The notes: generated from the letters alone by a model not told the origin. Positions 44,134 through 56,710 are shown, counted from the stretch's first letter. The stretch: 64,000 bases of DNA from Methanolobus chelungpuianus (GCF_024500045.1 NZ_JTEO01000004.1:434001-498000), one strand, 5' to 3'. Numbers and translations are program-made.

Positions 44134-45450
44134 ATGGTCTACAAGAACATTATCTGCCCCGTCTGCGGAGGTTCATGTGACGATGTCCAGGTAGAACTCA
44201 AGGACGGAAAGATAGACGTCCAGAACGCGTGTAAGATGGGTAACGCAAAGTTCCAGGAAGTCGTGAGCTCACACAGGATCAGGAAACCTACCGTAAGGGA
44301 TAATGGTTCTGTAAAGCCCGTCAGCTGGGAAGAAGCGCTCGACAAGGCAGCAGATATCCTGGTGAACGCAAAGAAGCCTCTCTTCTTCCTTGGAAGTGAG
44401 ACCTCATGCGAAGCCCAGGAAGTAGGACTGCACATTGCAGAGTATCTTGGCGGAATAGCAGACTCCAATGCAACTATCTGTCACGGTCCGACGGTGATGG
44501 GTATCCAGGAGTCCGGCTGTGTAGGTTCCACTGCAGGCCAGGCTAAGAACAGGGCCGATGTCATCATCTACTGGGGAGTGAATGCACTCGAATCCATGCC
44601 AAGGCACATGTCCAGGTACGGAGTATTCCCCAGGGGCTACTGGGCAAAGAGGGGAAGGTTCGACAGGACCGTTATCACCGTCGACCCCAGAAGGACTCCC
44701 ACTGCCGCAGCATCCGACATGCACCTGCAGCTTAATCCCAACAGTGACTACGAACTGCTCAGCGCGATGTTCACCATCCTGAACGGTAAGGAGCCTCACC
44801 ACTCCGTCGAGGAGATAACAGGTATCCCGATCGCCGTAATGAAGCAGACCATCGAGATGATGAAGGAAGCGAACTACGTTGCAATCTACGTAGGACTTGG
44901 TGTCTCTTCCTCATACGGAAAGCACAGGAACATCGAGATAGCCCTCAACATGGTCAAGGAACTGAACAATTACACCAAGTGTAACCTTGGCGCACTGAGA
45001 GGACACTGCAACGTGGCAGGATTCAACCAACTTGCATCCTACCTCTACGGATACCCCTTCGGTATCGACTTCACTAAGGGATACCCGAGGTACAACCCCG
45101 GAGAGACAACCATGGTAGACCTGCTCAGGGAGAAGGACGTCGACGCAGCATTCGTTATGTGCGCAGACCTCGTCAACCACATACCTGCAGACAGTGCGAA
45201 GTACCTTGCAAGCATACCCATGGTATGCATGGATATCGCACCATGTCCCTCAACCACAGCAGCCGACGTAGTGCTGCCCGGTGTTATTGACGCCATGGAA
45301 TGCGACGGTACCTTCTACAGGCTGGACAACGTGCCGGTTCACTTCGAGCCCTTCACAGAGTCCCCCTTCCCTGAGACAAAGAGCAACGAGGAAACCCTTA
45401 AGATGCTCTTTGAGAAGATAAAGGCCAAGAAGGAAGCAGCAGCTAAGTGA
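44134..45450 (+). CDS. fmdB: Formylmethanofuran dehydrogenase catalytic subunit B
   Basis: 438 aa. It binds the molybdenum or tungsten bis-molybdopterin cofactor and reduces CO2 to formate. The N-terminal [4Fe-4S] motif is CPVCGGSC, and the metal-ligand cysteine is in ATICHGPTVMG (Cys, not Sec). Related to formate dehydrogenase alpha. GGAGGCGAATAAT precedes the ATG. Gene order F-A-C-D-B fits the molybdenum-type operon, but metal preference cannot be told from sequence. Confidence 0.95.
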   Translation: MVYKNIICPVCGGSCDDVQVELKDGKIDVQNACKMGNAKFQEVVSSHRIRKPTVRDNGSVKPVSWEEALDKAADILVNAKKPLFFLGSETSCEAQEVGLHIAEYLGGIADSNATICHGPTVMGIQESGCVGSTAGQAKNRADVIIYWGVNALESMPRHMSRYGVFPRGYWAKRGRFDRTVITVDPRRTPTAAASDMHLQLNPNSDYELLSAMFTILNGKEPHHSVEEITGIPIAVMKQTIEMMKEANYVAIYVGLGVSSSYGKHRNIEIALNMVKELNNYTKCNLGALRGHCNVAGFNQLASYLYGYPFGIDFTKGYPRYNPGETTMVDLLREKDVDAAFVMCADLVNHIPADSAKYLASIPMVCMDIAPCPSTTAADVVLPGVIDAMECDGTFYRLDNVPVHFEPFTESPFPETKSNEETLKMLFEKIKAKKEAAAK

Positions 45451-45462
45451 ACAGGTGCTAAC

Positions 45463-46263
45463 ATGGGAACAGGAAGACCGCTGAAGGCTTCCGGGGATGA
45501 GGAAAGCCCCTCTCCCTTCCATGTTTCCATGAAGTGCCTCAGAATCACTGAGTCAGAAAACCAATACATAGATGTGGATGTCATCATTGAGGAAAGGTTT
45601 GACCTTTTCGTGAATGGTATCCATATAACCACTTTTTTTGCAAGCCCTGTGGAACTTGAAGAGCTTGCCTTGGGATTTTTGGTCTGCGAAGGCTTCATTC
45701 AGCCCTATTCAAGGATTGGGCCAATCACTATAACCCCGGATTCCATCTCATGCACTCTTGATATAGATGCTGACGAACTTGCAGCCCTGACACACCAGCA
45801 GAGGTGCGGGACCACAGATTACTGCAAGGACACCGTACGTCGCATCAGCTCGGATGTCAGGTTCAGCAAGGAAGCCGTTATCATGGCTGTGGAGCAGCTC
45901 AAGGAAAAAGGAAAAGCCTGGCACAGAACGGGCGGAGCGCACACATCCATGGTCTGCAATGATCAGGGAGAAGTGCTTTTTTCCTGTGAGGACGTGGGAA
46001 GGGCATGCTCCGTGGACAAGGTTGTGGGCAAAGCCCTGCTGAACGGCACGGACCTCTCGCAGTGTGCTCTTGTGACCACCGGCAGGCTTGCATCCACCAT
46101 GGTTTCAAAGGCTATCAACGCCGGATTCCCCCTCGTTGCAAGCAAGGGGGCTACCGTGCGTGAGGCCGTGGAACTTGCCAGGGAAACAGGAATAACGCTG
46201 GTGGCTTTTGTCAGAAGGCCGGACCTGTATGTATACAGCGGGGAACAACGGATTAATGTGTAG
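45463..46263 (+). CDS. fdhD: FdhD, sulfurtransferase for molybdopterin enzymes
   Basis: 266 aa. In bacteria FdhD transfers sulfur to the molybdenum cofactor of formate dehydrogenase; here it follows fmdB by 12 bases and most likely matures FmdB. HRTGGAHTSMVCND, FSCEDVGRACSVDKVVG and VTTGRLASTMVSKA are family signatures. The cysteines in the sulfur-carrying loop read RCGTTDYC, a wider spacing than the bacterial Cys-X2-Cys. Confidence 0.92.
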   Translation: MGTGRPLKASGDEESPSPFHVSMKCLRITESENQYIDVDVIIEERFDLFVNGIHITTFFASPVELEELALGFLVCEGFIQPYSRIGPITITPDSISCTLDIDADELAALTHQQRCGTTDYCKDTVRRISSDVRFSKEAVIMAVEQLKEKGKAWHRTGGAHTSMVCNDQGEVLFSCEDVGRACSVDKVVGKALLNGTDLSQCALVTTGRLASTMVSKAINAGFPLVASKGATVREAVELARETGITLVAFVRRPDLYVYSGEQRINV

Positions 46264-46398
46264 TGTTCACTCTTCTGAGTTCAGTAAACAGGTCCCGTTT
46301 GAAAGCAAAAGAGTTATATTAAATGAACTTAAACTTAAGCCGCTTCTTGTAGCACTTTTAATGTAATTTATAATACTTATCTGGATACAGGTGATTAA

Positions 46399-46794
46399 AT
46401 GACTGAAAAGATTGGAATTTTAGCAATTGGTCATGGAAGCAGGCTTCCCTACAACAATCAGGTAGTTTCAGAAATTGCCGACATGATAGCAAAAAAGCAC
46501 CCTGAGTTCGTTATCAGGTCCGGCTTCATGGAAATGAGCACGCCTTCCGTGGAAGAGGCTATGCTGTCCTTTGCAGGCACTGGCGTGACAAAGATCGCTG
46601 CTGTTCCTGTGTTCCTTGCATCCGGCGTGCACATTACCAAGGACATTCCCGAGATCCTCAAACTGGACCCCGAGACAAAGCAGGGAAAAGTGAAGCTTGA
46701 CGGCAGGGAAGTTACAATAGTATACGGTAAGCCTCTTGGAAGCGATGAGCTCATTGCAGAACTGATCTTCAAGAGAGCACAGGAAGTCTTTTAA
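46399..46794 (+). CDS. cfbA: Sirohydrochlorin chelatase, short CbiX/CfbA type
   Basis: 131 aa, the short archaeal chelatase. It inserts cobalt (cobalamin) or nickel (coenzyme F430) into sirohydrochlorin. The metal-site histidines are in [13 protein letters not shown] and [13 protein letters not shown]. In methanogens the same enzyme class starts F430 synthesis as CfbA. TATA-like words lie at 46366-46378 and GGTGATTAA before the ATG. Confidence 0.93.
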   Translation: MTEKIGILAIGHGSRLPYNNQVVSEIADMIAKKHPEFVIRSGFMEMSTPSVEEAMLSFAGTGVTKIAAVPVFLASGVHITKDIPEILKLDPETKQGKVKLDGREVTIVYGKPLGSDELIAELIFKRAQEVF

Positions 46795-46914
46795 AGCTGC
46801 ACCTTCGCAGCGTTTTTTGCATATAGGGATCTGAATAGTGTTTTTTAAAAGCGTCGGGAACAGGCATTTAAAACTGTGCCTGTCCTCGGTATTGTCCGGA
46901 TCACAGCCTGGGTA

Positions 46915-47607
46915 TTAACAGGGCTGGCCGAACATCTTGTCTGCGGCCTTCACCAGCTCAGGGAGCCTTTCAACAGGGATGCTGATGATCATCTCTTCAT
47001 CCTGTATCTGCGTGTACTTGCGGCTTCCGCTGCAGCCTACGGTCACGCCTACCTCTCCTGTCGTATATGGCAATGCCACACCGTCACCGCACAGGCTCTG
47101 CTTGCCTGCAAAACTGGAAACTATCCTGCCTCCTGAAGTGTACAGCAGTGCCTGGGAAAGTTCCATAACGTGCCTGGGGGTTGTGACTATGACTATAATG
47201 TCAGGCATGAAGTTTGTCTCCTCCAGGGGAGCATAAAGGATGTTCTTCACGGAGAATGGCTCGACATGAGGCACCCTTTCCATGGTCTCCCTTGCAGCCT
47301 CAAGGTTGCCAAAATGATTAAGATGGAAATAGAACTCTCCGCTCTTGAGCTTCTCGCCCATTTCATGCATACCCATCACAGCGGCCCCACCCTTGCACTG
47401 GTGATCATCATAGGTGGTATAGAACGCAGAACCGGTCCTTCTCACATTATCCACCATCTGGCAGTGTCTTGTGGACTCTCCTATTTTTTCCATGCCTTCG
47501 GGAATATCCTTCTCATCGGCGACGAGTTTGACTGCAACAGGAGATGTTTTAAGGTTAAGTGTTTCTTTCAGCTCACGTCCTAGTCTGTTCAGTTCTTTAA
47601 GTTCCAT
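46915..47607 (-). CDS. DUF169 family protein
   Basis: 230 aa from ATG 47607 (CGGAGAA upstream); the frame opens 19 codons earlier without similarity. DUF169 signature region includes TSPVAVKLV and a run of conserved cysteines and glycines (QCKGGAAVMGMHE, GCSGSRKYTQIQDEEMIISI). Function unknown; abundant in methanogens and anaerobes. Confidence 0.85.
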   Translation of the reverse strand: MELKELNRLGRELKETLNLKTSPVAVKLVADEKDIPEGMEKIGESTRHCQMVDNVRRTGSAFYTTYDDHQCKGGAAVMGMHEMGEKLKSGEFYFHLNHFGNLEAARETMERVPHVEPFSVKNILYAPLEETNFMPDIIVIVTTPRHVMELSQALLYTSGGRIVSSFAGKQSLCGDGVALPYTTGEVGVTVGCSGSRKYTQIQDEEMIISIPVERLPELVKAADKMFGQPC

Positions 47608-47823
47608 ATTGATTATTCTCCGTTTATTAAGTGTTCCGTATAGGGATGTGCGAAAAGTATACACAACTCTGGCATTTATATATAAAAGGCTTTCGAGAGA
47701 TAAAATTATATATGCTAAATCAATATATTAATTTTGGTAGATAGGTATGTTTATATTTTTAAATGTTATAAAAATAACAGGTAAATTCTAAAAGCAAAGT
47801 TAAAAGCTGCACGGAGGAAAAAC

Positions 47824-49731
47824 ATGGGATGGTTCGATGTTGTCGCAGGTATCGCGACAGGTGGATTGTACACTATAGGAAAAGCTGCCTACCAGGCAGG
47901 CAACGCGGCAGAATCTGCAGGTAACGCTGCAGAAGAGGCAGGACTGGCTGTGGCGGTCATAGGGTCGACCATAGAGGCTGTAGGGAAGCAGCTTGTATCC
48001 ACACTGAAGGAAGCTGAGGAGCTCCTGACTATCGACAGGCTGACACCAAGGAGTGAGGCGGACCTGTGGGATGAGGAGAAGTCAAGGCTTAATTCCCTGA
48101 GGCAGGAGAAAACAAAGGTCGAGAACGAACTTAAGAAACTTGGTATCAGCAACCCTTCAAGTTTCAATTTCAATTTCTGGGACATTGTATCGAACATTGA
48201 TCTGGTAATTCAGCAGTTCCAGCTGCTCGCCAGGCTTGCGGCGGTCAATAAGGAGATCCAGAACATATTCTACCAGGAGCCCGGAGTACTCACAACAGGA
48301 ATATATAACGCAAAAGAGTCTCTCGAGCGCTTCAATACCATCGAGCAGCCTATGATAGAGGATATACTCGCTTCCCTGGATGATAATCTGGAGGTGAGTG
48401 AAGAGATACTTCAGGAAATAAAGAAGCTCTTTGTGACCACCAAGAAGGTAGAGATCCCGGTAGGCGAGCAAAGCGAATCCCTTAAAGGGAAACTTGAGGC
48501 CATCAGGATAGATAAACAGTACTACAACAAGCTCCTGACAAGGAAGGACATCCTTACATCCAAAATGTCAGAAGTGATGCGTGTTTATCCTGAGAACGTG
48601 TTCCATATAGGAGTGGACTCCATTAAGGTGCCGTATGAAAATGTCTATGCTTCAGATATTCTGGAAAGTATTACAAACATCGGAAGCATTGTTGATAACC
48701 AGGTCAATACCGGCAGCATCGTTGACAACACCATAGTTCAGGGAAATATAAGGGACGGCCTGGTTAATGCAGGGAGCATAAAGGATAATGCAGCTAACCT
48801 AAAAGATGAACTGACTGCTGTAAATATAAAAGATGAAACAGTGCTCATTGGAGCGGTCCGGGACGTTGCTGTCAATTCAGGCAATACCCTGTCTAAGGAA
48901 GTCTCTGGAGGAACGAGTGTCATTAAAGAAGCCGGGAGTATTGCCGCAGCTAACAAAGTATCAGGCTTAACAGAAGGATCGATCATAGGATCTGCTGTCG
49001 TGAAAGATAGTTCTGTCATGGCCGCCAGGACCGGCGGTACCATTGTGAGTGCACTTGAAGAGGGGAACAACGTATCAGCAGGAAATGCAGCAGTCAGCCT
49101 GAGAGCCCTCTCCAGCGCCACAGCTGCAGTATCCGAACTGAGGTCATACTCTTATATGTCCTCCATGCAGCCATACGGCGCAAGGATATCCGCATCCCTC
49201 AGCACTAAATTCGATGGATACCAGCGCAACTACGACCTCATGAAAGCCCAGAAGGCATTCTATGCAAGGCAGTCCCTGAAGCTTGATAAGCATTATGAGA
49301 AACTGGTTAACAAGTGGGTCGAAGTGCCAGGGGTCATTCCAGGGACGCTGGAAGAGCTGCACGGGGTCCTGCAGCGTGTCAGGACCGAGGAACAGCCACG
49401 TATAGATGTGCTGCTCGATAACCTGAACACGGGGGTACCAGGTACACTTGAGGAACTTGGTGCCGTGCTACGCACCGTGAGGACTGAAGAGCAGCCGCGC
49501 ATAGACACGCTGCTTGATAATCTCAATGCGAACCTGACAGAGTCCAAAGAGGCAATATCAAAGGCAAACGAGACAATGGAGTCGGTCCAGAAAGCTCTTT
49601 CACTCCTTGATACGGGTTCAAAACTGAATACGAACCTGATAAAAATAGGCGCCATGGCAGTGGGGGGACTTGTGGTCCTCAATCTTTTTGTCGGACTGAT
49701 AGTCCTCATCAGGATGGCACTTGGAATGTAA
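47824..49731 (+). CDS. Large tail-anchored coiled-coil and repeat protein of unknown function (635 aa)
   Basis: The N-terminus is a small-residue-rich hydrophobic/amphipathic region (GIATGGLYTIGKAAYQAGNA) of about 60 residues. Then comes a coiled coil (about 80-230). A middle segment (about 285-430) has short repeats of the type GSI(V/K)DN and NIKDE that look like a beta-solenoid. Another helical region follows, then two adjacent 37-residue repeats (VPGTLEEL, VRTEEQPRID, LLDNLN) and a final membrane anchor (VGGLVVLNLFVGLIVLIRMA). A third, older copy of the repeat lies near residue 160 (NTIEQPMIEDILASLDDNL). Ribosome site ACGGAGG. No family recognised. Confidence 0.75.
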   Translation: MGWFDVVAGIATGGLYTIGKAAYQAGNAAESAGNAAEEAGLAVAVIGSTIEAVGKQLVSTLKEAEELLTIDRLTPRSEADLWDEEKSRLNSLRQEKTKVENELKKLGISNPSSFNFNFWDIVSNIDLVIQQFQLLARLAAVNKEIQNIFYQEPGVLTTGIYNAKESLERFNTIEQPMIEDILASLDDNLEVSEEILQEIKKLFVTTKKVEIPVGEQSESLKGKLEAIRIDKQYYNKLLTRKDILTSKMSEVMRVYPENVFHIGVDSIKVPYENVYASDILESITNIGSIVDNQVNTGSIVDNTIVQGNIRDGLVNAGSIKDNAANLKDELTAVNIKDETVLIGAVRDVAVNSGNTLSKEVSGGTSVIKEAGSIAAANKVSGLTEGSIIGSAVVKDSSVMAARTGGTIVSALEEGNNVSAGNAAVSLRALSSATAAVSELRSYSYMSSMQPYGARISASLSTKFDGYQRNYDLMKAQKAFYARQSLKLDKHYEKLVNKWVEVPGVIPGTLEELHGVLQRVRTEEQPRIDVLLDNLNTGVPGTLEELGAVLRTVRTEEQPRIDTLLDNLNANLTESKEAISKANETMESVQKALSLLDTGSKLNTNLIKIGAMAVGGLVVLNLFVGLIVLIRMALGM

Positions 49732-49827
49732 AGGGTATACTCCTTCAATGTTAAAGAACAGGATAGGGATTTTCCTACCCCTATCCTTTAATCTTTTCAT
49801 TCATGTGCGCTTCTGGCCTCAGCGATC

Positions 49828-52482
49828 TCATTGCGCTGCTTCCGTAACACTTATCAGGATCTCTCTGCCATCCGAGCCCACTGTCACGGTCGAGCCCTCC
49901 GGCGCCTTGCCTGCTATTATAAGCTTGGCTATCCTTGTCTCGACCTCGTTCTGGATGACACGCTTAAGCGGCCTTGCACCGAAGGTCTCGCTGTAGCCCA
50001 CCCTGCCAAGGTAGAGCTTTGCCTCTTCCGTGATGTTGAGGGTGATACGCCTCTCCTTGAGCCTTTCCTGAAGGTCCGCGACCTTGAGATCCACTATCTG
50101 AGCCAGCTCTTCCGGCTTGAGTGCATGGAAGATGACCACCTCGTCGATACGGTTAAGGAACTCCGGCCTGAAATACTTGCCAAGCTCCTGCATGGCCCTG
50201 ATCTGCAGTTCGGAGTAGTCGAGCGTCCTCTTACCGCCTGATTCGGGGATTCCCTGCTCCGGCCTGTAAGTGCCGCTGTCACTGAGCAGCTGCGTCAGGT
50301 CGCCCCCGAAGATGTTGGATGTCATGGTGATCAGTGTGTTCTTGAAGTCCACGGTGCGCCCCTTGGAATCGGTGAGCCTGCCATCGTCCAGTATCTGGAG
50401 CATGACGTTGAACACGTCCGGGTGAGCCTTCTCTATCTCATCGAACAGCACTACGGCATATGGACGCCTGCGCACGGCCTCGGTTAGCTGGCCTCCCTCC
50501 TCGTGGCCTATGTAGCCCGGAGGTGCACCGATAAGGCGCGCAACAGTGTGCTTCTCCATGTACTCCGACATGTCAATGCGGATCATGTTATTCTCATCAT
50601 CAAAGAGTTCTGCAGCCAGCGCCTTGACAAGCTCTGTCTTGCCTACTCCCGTGGGACCCAGGAAGATGAAGCTTCCGATAGGCCTTCTCGGGTCCTTGAT
50701 GCCTGCATAGTTGCGTATGACCGCATCAGCAACGGCCCTGACAGCCTCTTCCTGACCGATTATGCGGTTGTGCAGGTTCTCTTCGAAGTGCATGAGCTTC
50801 TCACGCTGGCCCTCCATGAGGCGGGTGACCGGGATGCGGGTCCACTGGCTCACTACCTCGGCTATGTCTTCCTCACCTACCTCCTCGCTCAGGAGCATGT
50901 CACCCTGCATCTCCTTGAGACGTGCCTCTTCCTGCGTGTACTCTTTCTGGAGGGGTATGAGAGTGCCGTACTTCAGCCTGGATGCAAGTTCCAGGTTGTT
51001 GTCATTCTCCGCAAGCTCAAGCTGTACCTTGGTATCTTCTATCTGCTGCTTCAGGGCATTCAGCTTCGCAATGGCCTTCTTCTCCATGTCCCATCTGGCT
51101 CTCATGGCGTCGGATTCGGCCCTCCTGTCCGCAAGCTCTTTCTCCAGAGCCTCGAGCCTCTCTCTGGAAGCCTCGTCCTTTTCCTTTTTCAGGGCCTCGC
51201 GCTCGATCTCAAGCTGCATTATCTTGCGGTCAGCTTCATCTAGTTCAGCGGGCTTGCTGTCGATGGCTGTTCTCTTCTTGGCCGCGGCTTCGTCCACAAG
51301 GTCTATGGCCTTGTCGGGCAGGAACCTGTCGGCTATATAGCGGTTGCTCATCACGGCGGCAGCCACCAGTGCGGAGTCCTTCAGGCGCACCCCGTGATGC
51401 ACCTCGTACTTCTCCTTGAGGCCGCGCAGTATGGATATGGTGTCCTCTACCGTGGGTTCTTCCACAATGACAGGTAGGAAGCGGCGCTCCAGGGCGGCAT
51501 CCTTCTCGATGTACTTGCGGTACTCGTCCAGTGTGGTGGCACCTATACAGTGCAGCTCTCCGCGGGCAAGCATGGGCTTGAGCAGGTTGCCTGCATCCAT
51601 TGCACCTTCCGTGGCACCCGCGCCCACTATGGTGTGGATCTCATCGATGAAGAGAATGATCTGGCCTTCCGATTCGGCCACTTCCTTGAGCACGGCCTTG
51701 AGCCTTTCCTCGAACTCCCCCCTGAACTTGGCACCGGCCACAAGCGCACCCATGTCAAGGGCAATGATCCTTTTGTCCTTCATGGCCTCCGGGACATCTC
51801 TCTTTGCCACACGCTGGGCTAGCCCTTCCACTATGGCGGTCTTACCCACACCGGCCTCGCCGATAAGCACGGGGTTGTTCTTCCTGCGCCGGGACAGGAT
51901 CTCTATGGAATGCCGGATCTCCTGGTCCCTGCCTATCACGGGGTCAAGCTTTCCCTGTGATGCAAGCTCGGTAAAGTCGATACCATATTTCTTGAGAGGC
52001 TCCATGGTCCCCTCGGGATTCTCTGATGTCACCCTCCTGTTCCCCCTTATGTCCTTGACTGCCTTCAGAAGTCTGTCCCTTGTTACGCCTTCTGAGGCGA
52101 GTATCCTGCTGCCTGCGCAGCTGCTCTCCCCGACTACAGCAAGCAGGAGATGCTCGACACTTACATACTCGTCCTTCATCTTCCCCGCTTCCCTCGAGGC
52201 AGTATCAAGCACGCGGCGCAGGGTCTGCGTCATATATACCTGTTCGCCCCCCGGACCGGATACCTGGGGAAGCTCCTCCAGGTGCGATTCAACCTTCTGC
52301 GTAACCCGCTCAGGATTCACATCCATGTTCTTGAGCAGTGCAGGCACAAGCCCTCCCGACTGCTCGAGCATTGCAAGCAGGATATGTTCACAGTCGATCT
52401 GCTGGTTCCTGTATCTTGCAGCAATGGTCGTCGAATCCTGAACAGCCTCCTGGGCCTTCTGTGTGAAACGATTAAGATCCAT
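49828..52482 (-). CDS. clpB: ClpB disaggregase
   Basis: 884 aa from ATG 52482 (GGGAGAAAGG upstream). Clp-N domain, first AAA+ (Walker [14 protein letters not shown]), long coiled-coil middle domain (about 410-530) and second AAA+ ([12 protein letters not shown]). It rescues aggregated proteins, normally with DnaK. Rare in archaea and of bacterial origin. Stress-gene neighbours downstream. Confidence 0.96.
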   Translation of the reverse strand: MDLNRFTQKAQEAVQDSTTIAARYRNQQIDCEHILLAMLEQSGGLVPALLKNMDVNPERVTQKVESHLEELPQVSGPGGEQVYMTQTLRRVLDTASREAGKMKDEYVSVEHLLLAVVGESSCAGSRILASEGVTRDRLLKAVKDIRGNRRVTSENPEGTMEPLKKYGIDFTELASQGKLDPVIGRDQEIRHSIEILSRRRKNNPVLIGEAGVGKTAIVEGLAQRVAKRDVPEAMKDKRIIALDMGALVAGAKFRGEFEERLKAVLKEVAESEGQIILFIDEIHTIVGAGATEGAMDAGNLLKPMLARGELHCIGATTLDEYRKYIEKDAALERRFLPVIVEEPTVEDTISILRGLKEKYEVHHGVRLKDSALVAAAVMSNRYIADRFLPDKAIDLVDEAAAKKRTAIDSKPAELDEADRKIMQLEIEREALKKEKDEASRERLEALEKELADRRAESDAMRARWDMEKKAIAKLNALKQQIEDTKVQLELAENDNNLELASRLKYGTLIPLQKEYTQEEARLKEMQGDMLLSEEVGEEDIAEVVSQWTRIPVTRLMEGQREKLMHFEENLHNRIIGQEEAVRAVADAVIRNYAGIKDPRRPIGSFIFLGPTGVGKTELVKALAAELFDDENNMIRIDMSEYMEKHTVARLIGAPPGYIGHEEGGQLTEAVRRRPYAVVLFDEIEKAHPDVFNVMLQILDDGRLTDSKGRTVDFKNTLITMTSNIFGGDLTQLLSDSGTYRPEQGIPESGGKRTLDYSELQIRAMQELGKYFRPEFLNRIDEVVIFHALKPEELAQIVDLKVADLQERLKERRITLNITEEAKLYLGRVGYSETFGARPLKRVIQNEVETRIAKLIIAGKAPEGSTVTVGSDGREILISVTEAAQ

Positions 52483-52652
52483 GATCCTTTCTCCCAATTA
52501 TAATTGCAGTTTTCTCCCTTAATAATTTAATCTGCGCGCACCAGCATTGCCGGAGCATTCAGACTCATCATCCTGTTTACTGTCCCTGCCCCATTTCCGG
52601 TTCCTGAAAACAGAAACCGGGCGGATCATCCCCGGAATACGTTCTTAGGCAT

Positions 52653-53879
52653 CTACTGACGCTTGTGAGTGCCGTGCCCCGGCCTCCTTGGAGGACGCGG
52701 TTTCCTTGGAGCCGGTTTTGCTTCGTCACCCACCGCATCCTGCGCCCGCTGTGAATGATAGCGGTGCCTCATCACCTCGATCTCCATCCTTGTGAGCTTC
52801 TCGATACTGCGAAGGAAGTTGCGTTCATCCGCGGCACAGAATGAATATGCCGTCCCGTCCGCTCCCGCCCTTGCAGTGCGCCCGATGCGGTGCACATAGC
52901 TCTCGGGTTCATTGGGCAGGTCGTAGTTTATCACATGGGATATGTCCTCGATGTCTATTCCCCTGGCTGCTATGTCCGTCGCTACAAGCACCTGCAGCTC
53001 GCCTGAACGGAAACTGTCCATCACTCGTGTCCGGTGGGCCTGTGACTTGTTGCCGTGTATGGCATCGGCACCCACGTTGTTCTTGTTCAGCATCTGGGCA
53101 ACCTTGTTGGCCCTGTGCTTCGTACGGGTGAACACCAGCACGCAGCTCAGATGGTCCTGCTGGAGGAGGCTCACCAGTAGCGCGTCCTTGTTCTCGTTGT
53201 CCACGAAAAAGACGCGCTGTTCTATGCGCTCAACAGTGGTTGCCTGGGGAGTCACTTCCACCTGCACCGGGTCCTTGAGCAAGCGCCTGGCAAGCTCTCC
53301 TATCTGCGGGGACATGGTCGCCGAGAAGAAGAGCGACTGGCGCTTGTGCGGCAGCATCGAGACTATCCGGTTGACGTCTTTGATGAACCCCATATCAAGC
53401 ATCCGGTCAGCCTCATCAAGTACGAAGAACTCGACCGCACTCAGTTTGACGATGCCCTGGTCCATGAGATCGAGCAGCCTTCCAGGAGTTGCCACCAATA
53501 TATCCACGCCCTTTGTTATGCTCTTGAACTGGGGCACTTGGCTCACACCGCCAAACACTACCGTATGCCGGAAGTGAAGGAAGTGCCCATAAGCTGCAAA
53601 ACTGTCGCCTATCTGTGCCGCAAGCTCCCTCGTGGGTGCAAGTACAAGCACCCTGGGGAAACCCGGGCTCACGTGCTTGTGCTTCTCATGCATCCTCTGG
53701 AGTATGGGCAGCACAAAGGCAGCAGTCTTGCCCGTACCTGTTTGGGCGATGCCTATGAGATCCTTGCCCCTGAGCAGCTGCGGTATGGCCTGCATCTGTA
53801 TAGGCGTTGGTGCTATGTAGCCTTCCCTGGTAAGGGCTCTCTGCAGGGGGTCTATAAGGTTAAGATCTGTGAATTGCAT
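52653..53879 (-). CDS. DEAD-box RNA helicase (RhlE/SrmB type)
   Basis: 407 aa from ATG 53879 (CAGAGGATAAT upstream). Q motif APTPIQMQAIP, Walker A AQTGTGKT, PTRELA, DEAD in FFVLDEADRMLDMGF, SAT in FFSATMS, and HRIGRTARAG. A basic C-terminal tail (RKPRPPRRPGHGTHK) should help RNA binding. Bacterial-type; often linked to cold or stress growth. Confidence 0.94.
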   Translation of the reverse strand: MQFTDLNLIDPLQRALTREGYIAPTPIQMQAIPQLLRGKDLIGIAQTGTGKTAAFVLPILQRMHEKHKHVSPGFPRVLVLAPTRELAAQIGDSFAAYGHFLHFRHTVVFGGVSQVPQFKSITKGVDILVATPGRLLDLMDQGIVKLSAVEFFVLDEADRMLDMGFIKDVNRIVSMLPHKRQSLFFSATMSPQIGELARRLLKDPVQVEVTPQATTVERIEQRVFFVDNENKDALLVSLLQQDHLSCVLVFTRTKHRANKVAQMLNKNNVGADAIHGNKSQAHRTRVMDSFRSGELQVLVATDIAARGIDIEDISHVINYDLPNEPESYVHRIGRTARAGADGTAYSFCAADERNFLRSIEKLTRMEIEVMRHRYHSQRAQDAVGDEAKPAPRKPRPPRRPGHGTHKRQ

Positions 53880-54161
53880 ATTATCCTCTGAATCTAAATC
53901 ATAATTTAATTGATAAGGCTCGACTAGAGAGGCCTTCAATTGCTCAATGTTGCCGTTTTTAAAGACAGACCTACAGAGGGCCCAAGGTATATGAAATATG
54001 ACTCCTCGTGATCCCGCCCATTATATTTTCCATTGCCTGGAACGGAGGTACGATCAGTTGGCAACAGGAGTTCGGGCAATCCCCGGACCCATTACACCGG
54101 GAGCCGTCCTGAACCCGGAGCCGATACCATATCCCTGACAATTTTCCTTTTTAATGCCAGG

Positions 54162-54623
54162 TCATTCGATCATTATCTTCTGCTTTTCCTCAGGCTGCTG
54201 CTTTGGGAGTGTCACTGTGAGGACACCGTTCTCAAGCTTTGCTTTCGCGCCTTCGGAAGTGACAGCCGCAGGAAGTGTCAGTGTCCTTGAGAACATGCTG
54301 TAGGTCCTTTCCCTGCGGGTGTAACCTTCATCCGCGCTCTCGGACTCCCTGCCGCACTTTGCAGTGATGCCTATCACATTGTCCCTGATGTCGATGTCAA
54401 CATCCTTCTTATCCACTCCTGGCAGATCAGTGGTCACTGTGATATTGTTACCTTCATCCTTCACATCCACAAGCGGTGCCAGGGTCCCGCTTTCCGACCA
54501 TTTTTCCTCAAGGCTCATCTCCTTGATCATATCGTTTATCTGGGTCTGCATCTGCCTCATCTCATCGAACGGGTCCCATCTTGCAACCCTAGTCGGATTC
54601 CATCTTGTCAGTCCGAATCTCAT
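54162..54623 (-). CDS. hsp20: Hsp20 small heat-shock protein
   Basis: 153 aa. Alpha-crystallin domain with VDVKDEGNNITVTTDLPGVD and ending GAKAKLENGVLTVTLPK (the A-x-x-x-n-GVL box). No C-terminal IXI motif is obvious. GGGGTGATT precedes the ATG. A holdase that works with ClpB and GroEL. Confidence 0.94.
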   Translation of the reverse strand: MRFGLTRWNPTRVARWDPFDEMRQMQTQINDMIKEMSLEEKWSESGTLAPLVDVKDEGNNITVTTDLPGVDKKDVDIDIRDNVIGITAKCGRESESADEGYTRRERTYSMFSRTLTLPAAVTSEGAKAKLENGVLTVTLPKQQPEEKQKIMIE

Positions 54624-54782
54624 ATAATCACCCCATTTTGCCTTAATGGACGTCTGGATATTTTTCGTTCATCCTATTTGCGGTACAAAAGGCCTTTTAT
54701 GACCTTGCACGTGTCTGTTCTGCTGTTATGCCCCTGCTTTTCCTTACAACACCTCCAGCTCCTGAAGATAAAGAAGGGGCGA

Positions 54783-56405
<1,623 letters not shown>

Positions 56406-56434
56406 TCAATTGATCAGCAACTGTCTGTGCAGTC

Positions 56435-56710
56435 TCACTTCTCCACAACTGCCAATACGTCCTTGAAATCGATGAACATATGTGTCTCACCGTTGAAGTC
56501 GATCTCATCGCTCTTATATCCGCCGTAGATAACATGGTCGCCCGCCTTGAGCGGGAGCGCCTTGCCGTCCTCGAAAGTCCCTACCCCGACCACTATGCCC
56601 TCCTTTCTCTCTTCCTGGGCTGAATCAGGAATATATATGCCGCTTTCAGTAACTTCCGCTTTCTTGATCGATTTGATCAACACTCGTTCTCCTATTGGTC
56701 TGATCATCAT
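56435..56710 (-). CDS. groES: GroES co-chaperonin
   Basis: 91 aa. IRPIGERVLIK, then SGIYIPDSAQEERKEGIVVG, then GDHVIYGGY and the C-terminal DVLAVVEK. The mobile loop, which binds GroEL, is read as KAEVTESGIYIP. First gene of groES-groEL; its promoter TATA (tatatataga on the minus strand) lies near 56775. Confidence 0.96.
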   Translation of the reverse strand: MMIRPIGERVLIKSIKKAEVTESGIYIPDSAQEERKEGIVVGVGTFEDGKALPLKAGDHVIYGGYKSDEIDFNGETHMFIDFKDVLAVVEK

